DNA from: Eustoma russellianum
Lineage: Eukaryota > Streptophyta > Magnoliopsida > Gentianales > Gentianaceae
Length of the DNA stretch: 64,000 nucleotides
Direction: 5' to 3'
Assembly (NCBI GenBank): GCA_036186865.1
Contig: AP025042.1
Location: forward strand, 35,408,487-35,472,486
Shown: positions 1 to 10,350 of the stretch, piece after piece
Numbering within the stretch: position 1 is the stretch's first letter
How the letters are laid out: each line of letters starts with the position of its first letter
The notes under the pieces: model-generated
What the model was told of the DNA's origin: nothing
Seen by the model: only the letters and a program-made list of their open reading frames with translations
Database searches by the model: none
Made by a program: the position numbers and the translations under genes

Positions 1-1441
1 TTATAGAAGCGTCATATTCATACTCAAGAAGGGCAAAGAATCCACCCTTGAAGGAATCTCAAACATGCAAGCCACTTTTCTTAAGGATCCGAAAGTTTCA
101 TGCTTCAAACTTAGCATTTTACATCTAAGATTAAAACTTAGTAACATCTAGACATTCAAGCACATACTTTTACACACAAGTCATGAATATTTATAGTGTA
201 CTTTCCTTTTTCAAGCTTACATCTTTCCTTAGCGTGGAATGTGTCTGGAATGAGTGAAGTCTTCCTCCACTTCACTACGTATACCCCACGGTTTGGAGGA
301 GGAAAAGAACAAGAATTAGCTTTTATCTCAAATATAAGATAGAGCTAAATGGAGTCTTAGATTGACTTACCAAGATGAATCTTGAATGGTGTTCAAACCT
401 CTTAAGAAACTGGCATCACTTAAGAGCTTGAAAGCTTGAACCTAGTGACCATGGAGGTCACGGTTTTTGAGCAAGAAAGAGTAGCAATGTGAGCTTCACT
501 CTATGAAAAATATAGAAATTCTCTTAAAGAGTTGAGGATATACTTACCTAGGACAACTTGAACTTGGATGAATCCTAAACCTTGTTGGCTCAACTTTGGC
601 CGTGTGCCTTGAGGAGAAGAGAGAGAAAGTTTCTTGTGAATTCTTGAGGGTTGAGAGTTAGGGTTTCTTGGAGAAAGTTTTCTTCACTTAGGCTAAGGGT
701 TAGCCGTTGGAAGCAAGAGAGAATAAGGGGGTAACCTTGGCATGGTTAAGTTAATTAACCCAAGTTACTTTTAGCTAATCAAGGTTACTTTAATGCTAAC
801 TTGGGTTACTTTTATCCAACTAGAGTTACTTTAAGGGTTAACTTGAGTTACTTTAACCTTGTAGTTAATACAAAGTAACCATGGTAAGATTTGAAAGGCT
901 TCTTGGGTTATCCATAGGGGACATCCGGTGGTTTAAGCATTAAGTGGCCATTACCATGCTTGATTCTCTTTCCAAGTAGGTTAAATGAAAAGCTATGTAG
1001 GTAGTTTTTCTTTTTACTAATTGTTTCCCCCTTTTTCTTGATTTAAAAATAAAATTAGGGAAATGTTGAGTCTTCTTTGACTCACAGGGCCGAAAGTTTA
1101 GGGAGGGTTGGAGAAAAATTGCCCACTACTTAAAATTGTTTAATTGCTATTTGGGCTTATTAAAAGATGGCCCTTAAGATTAACCTTCTTGAAATTTTGA
1201 GAAATCTTCTAAGGCCCTCTCCATGCCTTGTGGTCGAATTTCCTTGGCCCTTTGGGGGTGAATTGGCCACTTCACATAGTCCATAATGCATGCTTGAATT
1301 ATTACACAATATTTTTCCTTAACATAAATCTAACTTGAGATGTAATCATAAAACTAAATAAATTGTACTTGAAGATGCAACTTTTCATAAATTCACTTAG
1401 ACCAATCTCAAGTACAATGTGATTCCTCGTTGGGTACAACA
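1..1441 (-). repeat. Tek-1 3' LTR (truncated by window start)
   Basis: Aligns with 9098-10350 plus 21860-22046 of the middle LTR, with scattered substitutions. It ends in GTACAACA, which on the element strand is the LTR start TGTTGTACCC. A run of related GTTACTTT words (about 760-885), also present in the other two LTR copies, forms a degenerate internal repeat. No gene is seen in it. Confidence 0.85.
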
Positions 1442-1454
1442 TTCTCCTCCCTTA
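1442..1454 (-). other. Tek-1 polypurine tract
   Basis: On the minus strand this reads TAAGGGAGGAGAA directly before the LTR start, the expected position of the plus-strand primer for reverse transcription. The same tract follows the middle LTR at 22047. Confidence 0.75.
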
Positions 1455-1485
1455 TTACAAGTTTCGTCCTCAAAACTTAAAAGCG

Positions 1486-4427
1486 TTAGTCAAAAAGGTG
1501 AGGGTACAGGTTCTTCATGTTTTCTTCCATCTCCCAAGTGGCCTCATCAATAGCGTGGTGCTTCCGTTGCACCTTAACCATAGGAATAGATCGTTTCCTC
1601 AGAACCTTTTCCTTGCGATCAACAATCCTTTTCGGTTCTTCCACATATGTTGCGTTGGCTTCAACTTTCAAAGGCTGTTCCTCTATGATATGGCTAGGCT
1701 CATGCACATACCGACGAAGTTGTGATACGGGAAATATATCATGTAATTGAGATAGCGACGACGGTAGCGCTAACCGGTAAGCGACTTCTCCAACTCTTTC
1801 AAGGATCTCATAGAGTCCAATAAACCTTGGGCTTAACTTCCCTTTGATACCAAATCTCTTAACTCCTTTGGATGGCGATACCTTCAAGAATACCTTTTCT
1901 CCATCTTGAAATTCCAGTGGTCGCCGTTTCTCGTCTGTCCAAACCTTGCTTCTATCTTGGGCTGCTTGCAATCTTTGTTTGATAATCATTACTTTCTCTC
2001 GCATTTGTTCTATTAGGTCAGGTCCTGTGAGAATCTTTTCTCCGATTTCGTCCCAATACAATGGAGAGCGGCACTTTCTCCCATATAGTGCTTCATACGG
2101 AGCCATCCCAATGGATCGACGATAACTATTGTTATAAGAGAATTCTACTAGTTTGAGACTCCTGTCCTAACTTCCCCCAAAGTCGAGTATACAAGCTCGC
2201 AACATGTCTTTCAGCGTTTGGATGGTTCTTTCCGATTGACCATCCGTTTGAGGGTGAAATTCAGACCTCATTCGTATCTCAGTGCCCATAGCTTTTTGAA
2301 AAGCTGTCCAAAATCGTGATGTAAAACGAGGGTCGCGGTCAGATACAATGATTATGGGTACTCCATGAAGGCTCACAATTTGCTCAACATACATCGTAGC
2401 CAACTTCTCCATAGGAGCCTTGATCGTCATAGCCATGAAGTGAGCGGATTTTGTTAAACGATCGACGACTACCCAAATGGCATCATATCCGTTCTTCGTT
2501 CTTGGTAGGTCAGTTACAAAATCCATAGTATTGTGATCCCACTTCCACTCAGGAACTTCAAGAGGTTGTAGTAATCTAGCGGGTCTCTGATGTTCCGCTT
2601 TCACCTTCTGGCAAACAAGGCATTTTTCTACGAACTCCGCAATTTGTCTTTTCATGCCATGCCACCAGAATCTTTGTTTTAAGTCTTGGTACATTTTTTT
2701 GGCTCCAGGATGGATAGACAAACATGTATTATGAGCTTCACAAAGAATTTCGTTCCTTATATCATCGTCATTGGGTATGCACAGTCTTTCTCGAAACCAC
2801 AAGCTATTATCATTTCTGATCTTAAAATCCTTGGATGGTTGCGTTCTCAAACTGTCCTTTATTTTCTTCAAAGTTTCATCCTTTTCTTGACCCTCCTTAA
2901 TCTTGTCTATCAGCAAAGGAATCAACACCAACTTTGCGAGCATGCCCTCAATGGAATCAACCTCCTCAAGATCAAATTCTTCCCTATCACGTTGCAGAGG
3001 TGGTTGACGCGGATGGCTTGTCTTTCTACTCAGTGCGTCGGCTACCTTATTGGCTTTTCCTAGATGATACTGAATAGAAAGGTCGTAGTCTTTCATCAAC
3101 TCTAGCCATCTGCGTTGACGCATGTTTAATTCTTTTTGGGTGAAGAGGTACTTAAGGCTCTTGTGATTTGTGAAAATTTCGCACCTCTCACCGTACAAAT
3201 AATGTCTCCATATTTTTAGGGCAAAGACTACGGCTGCTAATTCAAGATCATGTACCGTGTAATTTTGTTCAAATGGTTTTAGCTATTTAGATGCATACGC
3301 AATCACTCGATCTTTCTACATTAGTACGCATCCAAGTCCATTCTTAGAGGCATCACTATACACCACAAAATTTTCACCCGGAATAGGCTGTGACAAAACT
3401 GGGGCAGAAGTTAGCTTCTCCTTTAATTCTGTAGAACTCTTTTCACAATCTGAGGTCCATTCGAACTTGGTCTTTTTCAGTGTTAAATAGGTAAGAGGCA
3501 TAGCAATTCAAGAAAACCCCTCAACAAACTTACGATAGTAGCCGGCCAGACCAAGAAAACTCCTTACTTCTGTAACGTTGGTCGGCCTTGGCCACTTTGT
3601 GATTGCCTCGATTTTCTTGGGATCTACAGATATACCATCCTCAGATATCACGTATCCCAGAAATGCTACACTGCGTAGCCAGAATTCGCATTTACTAAAT
3701 TTAGCATGCAATTGTTTTCCCCGTAGGATGTCGAGGACGGTCCTTAAATGGGTCACGTGGTTCTCTTCATCAGGTGAGTAGATCAAGATATCGTCAATGA
3801 AGACTACCACGAACTTGTCCAGTAACTCTTGAAATACTCGATTCATTAGATCCATAAACGCCGCGGGGCCTTGGTCAGTCCGAATGGCATTACAAGAAAT
3901 TCGTAATGCCCATAATGGGTTCTGAATGCAGTTTTCAGGACATCCTCAGCTTTGATCTTCAATTAGAAGTATCCCGAGCGAAGATCAATCTTACTGAAAA
4001 TCCGTTACCCCTGCATCACGATATTTTTTTAGGTAGTGTTTATAATAGACTTATCATTGAAATAAAAATTTGAATCGCTTACCCGAAGTTGATCGAACAG
4101 ATCGTCGATCCTAGGCAATGGGTACTTGTTCTTTATAGTGATCTTGTTGAGTTCTCGATAATCTATACATAACCGCATACTTCCGTCCTTTTTCTTTACA
4201 AACAGTACGGGGGCATCCCAAGGCGAATCACTTGGGCGAATAAGTTTCTTCTCTAACAATTCGTGTAACTGTTCCTTCAACTCTTTTAGTTCTGCAGGTG
4301 TCATTCGATAGGGAGCCTTCGATATTGGCTCAGCTCCAAGAATCAGATTAATTTCGAAGGATATTTCTCGATCTAGAGGAAGACCCGGTAATTCCTCTAG
4401 AAAAACGTCTAGATATTCTCGGACCAC
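1486..4427 (-). pseudogene. pol: Tek-1 pol remnant: RT, RNase H, integrase, chromodomain
   Basis: Encodes in order an RT N-terminal part (4427-4083), the RT core with FIDDILIYS (3855-3508), RNase H with SDASKNGLG (3501-3316), an RNase H tail and integrase with HPGAKK and a CLVC zinc finger (3198-2167), and the integrase C-terminus ending in a chromodomain-like EATWEMEENM segment (2106-1486). Breaks: an intron-like 72-nt insert at 4011-4082; stops at about 4005-4007, near the end of the FSKIDLRSGYF segment, at 3505-3507, 3313-3315, about 3283 and 2164-2166; and a one-base loss near 3868 that turns the APAAF codons out of frame. Several stops look like CAG to TAG or TGG to TAG changes. The copy cannot make Pol. 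Confidence 0.9.
4011..4082 (-). other. Candidate GT-AG intron in Tek-1 RT
   Basis: A 72-nt segment interrupts RT between LFDQLR and the FSKIDLRSGY block. On the minus strand it starts GTAAGCG and ends GATGCAG, and it contains a stop. Tek-2 has an intron-like segment at the same codon boundary (40794-40869). The matching position in two diverged elements argues against a random indel. No RNA evidence is available. Confidence 0.7.
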
Positions 4428-4528
4428 CGAGACTTGAAAAAGATTGGAGGGTGCTTGATCAACATTTATGGCATAAACGAGAAACCCTTCGTGTCCTTTC
4501 TTTAACGCCTTACTATCGCGAATTGCAT

Positions 4529-4960
4529 TTACATATACATTCTTGGGGACTTCCTTAATTTTGAACCTCCCTGAAAGTTTAATTCCTTACGAGTGGGGTC
4601 CTTAATAGTAACCCGCTTTTTACGGCAATCGATGTGGGCAAAATTCTTGGAGAGCCAATCCATCCCAAGTATCACATCGAAATCCGTCATGGGTATTGGA
4701 ATTAAGTCGGCGTCAAACCGGTAATCATCGAACTCAAGTTCGTAATTTCTGAATACGTGATGAGACACAAGCACCTGATCCCCAGCTGCTTGAACTCTAT
4801 CGGGCATGTCACTATGGGTTGGGGTGTGATCAATATTCTTTGCGAATTTCTTTGATATAAAAGAGTGGCTAGCACCACTATCAAATAGTACATTGGCAGG
4901 CACTGAACATACTAAAATAGCTCCTGGACATGCAAAATTTACTGAGCAACAGTAAGGCAA
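4529..4960 (-). pseudogene. pol: Tek-1 aspartic protease remnant
   Basis: Contains the retroviral-type aspartic protease motif LFDSGASHSF, about 40 codons into the open frame, and the later ILGMDWL block. The frame is lost near 4570: a shifted frame continues with the usual protease-to-RT linker (KALKKGHEGFLVY) and joins RT. The real upstream exon is gag: the first protease codons lie directly after the candidate intron at 4924-5005, so the ATG-like start at 4960 falls inside that intron and is probably not used. Confidence 0.85.
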
Positions 4961-5005
4961 TAGTATTTACAAAAATTTAAGCATTGCATAAATTTTAAAA
5001 TGTAC
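4924..5005 (-). other. Candidate gag-pol intron of Tek-1 (82 nt)
   Basis: Minus-strand donor GCAG|GTACATTTTAA, acceptor CATGTCCAG|G. Removing it joins the gag frame (codon starting at 5006) to the protease frame (next codon at 4921) after a split glycine codon. The gag stop TAA (4995-4997) lies inside the intron. The same arrangement is found in Tek-2 and Tek-3. Confidence 0.85.
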
Positions 5006-6239
5006 CTGCCACCACATCATTGGCCTCTTCAGCAGCTGCGTCGGTCATAGCATGAACTCTCGCATTAGTACGCTGACGCTGGTTCTTAGGTTGTTGCTGC
5101 TGTGCGGCCCCTTTCTCCGGGCAATCTTTGGCCATGTGTCCTACTTTTCCACACCCAAAGAATGTGGTTCCCTTATCTGGACAATCTTTGAGGATGTGGC
5201 CCACCTTGCCACACCCGAAGCACTTTCCTGCCTGAAAATAGCACTCCCCAACATGACGCTTATTGCAGTGAGGACAATTTGGGATAGCAGACTGCTGGCC
5301 CTGATTCTCTGACTGATTCTTTAGAGAACGGTGTTGAAACCGATTCTTTTCTTGTCGTCCTGGGCCTTTTGAGTTCTGCCTTACGGCTTTTCGGGACCCT
5401 CCATTCCCTGATGTTTCTCTTCCCCTTTTCTATCCTATCTCATCGTGGCGAATGATATCCCTCTCTATTCTGTAGCAAGCGTCTAACACTGCACCAAAAT
5501 TTGTCGGGTTTGCATTGACCAACGAGGTCCTGATTCTAGGGTTTAACCCTCTCTCAAACTTCAACATTTTAGTTTCCTCATAGTTCATGGTAGATAGTTG
5601 AAATCTTCCCAGGGCTATGAACTTGTTAGCATACTCTGCAACTGTCATTCCTTGTTCTTGTACCAATGATTCAAACTCATGTCTTTTCTGCAACTTGACT
5701 GATGGTGGTATGTAAAATTTGTTGAATTCTTAGAGAAATCTTTCCCATGGGATTGGCCTTGGGAGGGATTGCATATTGGCCTTCCACCACTGGTTGGCCT
5801 CCCCAAGTAGAAATGGCCGGACAGCTTGAGTCTTCACCTCTTCGGGTGCTCGTATCAATTCAAAACAATTTTCTACTTCGTCCAGCCACTTCTCAGCGGC
5901 ATCTGAGTCTGACCTTCCTTTGAAAGGCATAACATTAGCTCTCTTCAATTTTTCAAAGTAGTACTAAACATCCCTAACCGGCTCATGAGGCTGGGGAGCA
6001 TTCTGTTGTAACATTACTTGACCGATTTGGGTTACGGTCTGGCAGAAATTCTGGAAAGCGTTAATGTATGGGATCATTTGTGGCAGAGGCCCATGGGGTT
6101 GGGGAACATTCTGAGCCAGGAGCGGATTTTGGTCTTGTGGTGGTGGTGGTGGAGGAACCTGGGCAGGTGGAGGAGGAACGGGCTCCTGCACCTCCGGTTT
6201 GGCTCTGGCAGGTCTGCCTCGTGGTCGTGCCATCTGCAC
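4995..6239 (-). pseudogene. gag: Tek-1 gag remnant
   Basis: All pieces are in one frame, broken by stops at 5964-5966 (TAG), 5730-5732 (TAA) and 5430-5432 (TAG). From the N-terminus: a proline-rich leader after MARPRGRP; the capsid-like core (WLDEVENCF, WWKANM, FERGLNPRI); a basic region; then zinc knuckles. An upstream CPHCNKRHVGEC finger is followed by CFGCGKVGHILKDC and a near-copy 20 codons later whose first cysteine is phenylalanine. Gag forms the virus-like particle and its knuckles bind RNA. The frame ends VVAGTF-stop, the stop being within the candidate intron. Confidence 0.88.
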
Positions 6240-6524
6240 TATGAAGTGTCAGGGTCTTATTCAGAGTTGAAATGTCATAATAAGTGACAGAGTTTAATTC
6301 ATAATCCAATAGAAGTTTAACTGGACAACTCAAGAAAATATAATTTCATAGACTAGGATTTTCGTCATTATGTCATGACTCTAATTTCCAGTCTAAGTCA
6401 TCCTAGTCTAAGGTAAACTCTCATCTAAGATCATGACTTACATCTAAGATCAATCTTAGATTTCTAAAATCATAGCTTAATTCTATATTCTGCCCAGATC
6501 TAGAGCCTCAACTCTGATACCACC
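6240..6524 (-). other. Tek-1 leader with tRNA-iMet primer-binding site
   Basis: Untranslated leader between LTR and gag. The PBS lies at 6511-6522: on the minus strand TGGTATCAGAGT, one mismatch from the iMet complement, after a GG spacer from the LTR end. No other feature is seen. Confidence 0.8.
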
Positions 6525-7257
6525 TGTAGCGCCCCGCACCCCGGCCTAACCAGATACGGTGCGCCCGTCGTACTTCACTACGGAGAGTACCAAGCGTCGA
6601 TCCATAACATATCATAGTCCAGAATAAAATGTGTGGACTTTCATGCTTACATGTCAACAAGTAAGCAAAACCGAGACAGAATAAAAACTTTTAAGGATAA
6701 AAGCGTCTAAGCAACCATCATACGTCTTACAAACCCATTCGCAAAATGCGGAAATCTAACATCAATGTTTCCAACATAAATTCATAAAAAATCATAAATC
6801 ACATCCATCATGGCAACCATCCTTAAATCATCCTCCTCTTGCTCTTCTACGGATAAGGGACCCTAGGCTCGTCTTCAATCCATTCGACCCTATTTCCTGT
6901 GGGTTCTGGGAGGAAAAATAAGGGGGTGAGTGACAACGTCACCAGCAAGTAAACCATAAATAATCGTGAACTAAATGGAAAGTACATACAAGAACCAAAC
7001 CCCAAAAATTTCTGGTTTAGTAACATACCCGACCTTCCATCCAATATCCGTAAGTAACCAGCTCATAACTTATAAAAATCATAACTTAGGAGATATCAAA
7101 TCATAACATCTTAGCCTAAGTAACAGTGTAATAATTATTCGACTAACCATTAAATGCAACATACATGAGTATGCATATGTGATGCATCGTGATAATCATG
7201 AGGACAAATTCTTCTTTTCTTTCTTTCTTTCAAAACATCATTGTCAATAAAAGCAAG

Positions 7258-7490
7258 AGAGTGTTCAGATCTATTCTATCCGGATCTGAGGTGGTCATAT
7301 TCTTTCTTTCGAATCTATTAATCCGGATCCGAAAACGGTCATATCATAGTCATCAGGTCTATTCTTTCCAGGCATATATGGTCATAATCGTCATAACCAG
7401 GTCTACTCTTTCCGGGCATGTACGGTCATAATCATCATAATCAGGTCTATTCTCTCTGGGCTTGAACGTTCATAATCATAAGATCAATTA
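7258..7490. repeat. Degenerate minisatellite in Tek-1 LTR (about 50-bp unit)
   Basis: Four to five imperfect units share CAGGTCTATTCTTTCC, GGGCAT and GGTCATAATCATCATAA. It lies about 730-965 bp from the PBS-side end of the LTR, close to where Tek-2 and Tek-3 carry unrelated tandem repeats. Confidence 0.7.
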
Positions 7491-10345
7491 ACCCCGGATC
7501 TGGAACGGGTCCTGCTGGCCAGAAATTTACGGTACCGAGGGAAAGCGTTCTTTTCAAAACGAAATCTTTTCTTTAAAAATGCTTTTTCATCATTGTTTGT
7601 CATAAAATTAGTTTCACAAATCATGTAAGTGACGATGATGCAATGTATGACGTGTACTATGCAACTCATGACGAAATGCGTCACATACACACATGTATGT
7701 TCTTATGCCTTAGGCTGGAAAAAATTTCCAGAATCATCAGTCTATTTCCGTGGCCTAAAAATCTCATATTTTATGCCCATTATCATGACCTCTTGACATA
7801 CGTATGCATAAGGGTGTCTTTTATACTTTCCATAAAATTTTCGTAACGTTTCAAGACATGTAAGACCCTTGAACTATTAATTTACCAAACAGGGTACTGC
7901 TGAAATTCAGCATTGCAGTACCCTTCTTTTACCTTTCTTTTAAGCCCATTAAGCCTTATTTAATTTGGGCCAAAGCCTAGAAAATACTTCAAACATGCTA
8001 ATAAATAATGTTCATAGTCCCAAGCCGATTAAACATGTCTAAATCACAAGAACGAAACCTCCAACTAGTTCCGTAATTTCGGTTCAGTTTTCCAGTTTAG
8101 TAGCGTTCGCTTTACTTGGTATTTACCCCTTAAAATAATTATTCCAGGCTGATTAATTTACATGGACATGCTCATCTATGTCCTAAGTCATTATCATAAA
8201 TTTTCTGGAGTAAAATAATGACTTTCAAGGGGTCTTTTATTCATTTTTCCAAAACGGGTACATGCTGATCTCTGGAGTGGCCAGTTTTACTACGAAATTT
8301 ATTGTGCCCAAACTGTAAGTCCTTTTTCGAAACTTCCAACTTACAGACTTAGTGAATACATGAGGCTAGCATCCTACCAAAAATCAGCCCATTTTCATAT
8401 TCCTAAGGTCCATTTTCGGGTCAATCAATACACCACTTAAATTTTGTACAGTCCAGTAAACTTCAGCTTGACCAGTTTTACTAAAAATTCCATTAATGAT
8501 AAACTACAACTTATTTTACCAAAATTCCAACTCGCATATTTACTACATACATAGGGCTAATGTCATACCAAAAATTAGCTTAATTTCATACTTCTAAGAT
8601 CCATTTTCAGGTCCTAAAAAACATCACATTATTCTGCCATGTTCCCGTAATTTCCATTCTTGTCACTTTTCCTTACTAAAGGTGTTCCATCTTGAGTTAT
8701 TCTACATGAATGGCTTACTAATCATCAAATACACCTTTTTAGCACAAACTTTGCAGGTTTTAACACATTCTAAAGGTCATCTACAAATCACTTTAAAACA
8801 GTTTTGAAGGTTACACATAACACACCTTGATCTTGCACGTTTTATTCATAATAAAATCTATTCTTGGCACATCTCGCGTGTGCATACCATACCCCCAAAA
8901 TAGCCCATCTCATACACAATGCAAGGGCTTAACTTTCATTTTCATCATGAACATATTACACCAAATTCATAAACATACAACTTATATGTCTTTTTTCCCC
9001 ACAAGTCACAATCTTTAACAAAAATAATAACTACCCGCAAACTTCCATCCAACCGTCCCCCTTTCATAATAAAGAAGAGATCCTTTCTACATATAGATTA
9101 TACAAGCATCATATTCATACTCAAGAAGGGCAAAGAATCCACCCTTGAAGGAGACTCAAATATGCAAGCCACTTTTCTTAAGGATCCGAAAGTTTCATGC
9201 TTCAAACTTAGCATTTTACATCTAAGATTAAAACTTAGTAACATCTAGACATTCAAGCACATACTTTCACACACAAGTCATGAATATTTATAGTGTACTT
9301 GCCTTTTTCAAGCTTACACCTTTCCTTAGCGTGGAATGTGTATGGAATGAGTGAAGTCTTCCTCCTCTTCACTACGTATACCCCACGGTTTGGAGGAGGA
9401 AAAGAACAAACATTAGCTTTTATCTCAAATACAAGATAGAGCTAAATGGAGGTTAGATTAACTTACCAAGATGAAGCTTGAATGGTGTTCAAACCTCTTA
9501 AGAAATTATCACCACTTAAGAGCTTGAAAGCTTGAACCTAGTGACCATGGAGGTCACGGTTTTTGAGCAAGAAAGAGTAGCAATGTGAGCTTCACTCTAT
9601 GAAAAATATAGAAATTCTCTTAAAGAGTTGAAGATATACTTACCTAGGACAATTTGAACTTGGATGAATCCTAAACCTTGTTGGCTCAACTTTGGCCGTG
9701 TGCCTTGAGGAGAAGAGAGGGAAAGTTTCTTGTGAATTCTTGAGGGTTGAGAGTTAGGGTTTCTTGGAGAAAGTTTTCTTCACTTAGGCTAAGGGTTAGC
9801 CGTTGGAAGCAAGAGAGAATAAGGGGGTAACCTTGGCATGGTTATGTTAATTAACCCAAGTTACTTTTAGCTAATCAAGGTTACTTTAATGCTAACTTGG
9901 GTTACTTTTATCCAACTAGAGTTACTTTAAGGGTTAACTTGAGTTACTTTAACCTTGTAGTTAATAAAAAGTAAGCATGGTAAGATTTGAAAGGCTTCTT
10001 GGGTTATCCATAGGGGACATCCGGCGGTTTAAGCATTAAGTGGCCATTACCATGCTTAATTCTCTTTCCAAGTGGGTTAAATGAAAAGCTATGTAGGTAG
10101 TTGTTCTTTTTACTAATTGTTTCCCCCTTTTTCTTGATTTAAAAATAAAATTAGGGAAATGTTGTGTCTTCTTGGACTCATAGGGCCGAAAGTTTAGGGA
10201 GGGTTGGAGAAAAATTGCCCACTACTTAAAATTGTTTAATTGCTATTTGGTCTTATTAAAAGATGGCCCTTAAGATTAACCTTCTTGAAATTTTGAGAAA
10301 TCTTCTAAGGCCCTCTCCATGCCTTGTGGTCGAATTTCCTTGGCC

Positions 10346-10350
10346 CTTTG
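10346..10350. other. Target-site duplication of Sire-1 (CTTTG), left copy
   Basis: CTTTG lies directly before the Sire-1 LTR and again directly after it at 21855-21859. The uninterrupted left LTR of Tek-1 (near 1250) has the sequence once, confirming the insertion point. Confidence 0.95.

Larger units (their letters stand above)
6525..10350 (-). repeat. Tek-1 middle LTR, left part
   Basis: Begins TGTAGCGCCCC, the inverted LTR terminus next to the PBS, and runs to the Sire-1 insertion. With 21860-22046 it makes an LTR of about 4.0 kb. The first 80 bp are conserved with Tek-2, Tek-3 and the remnant at 57047. It holds a minisatellite at 7258-7490. Open frames in it (for example 7484-7690) show no protein-like features. 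Confidence 0.88.
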
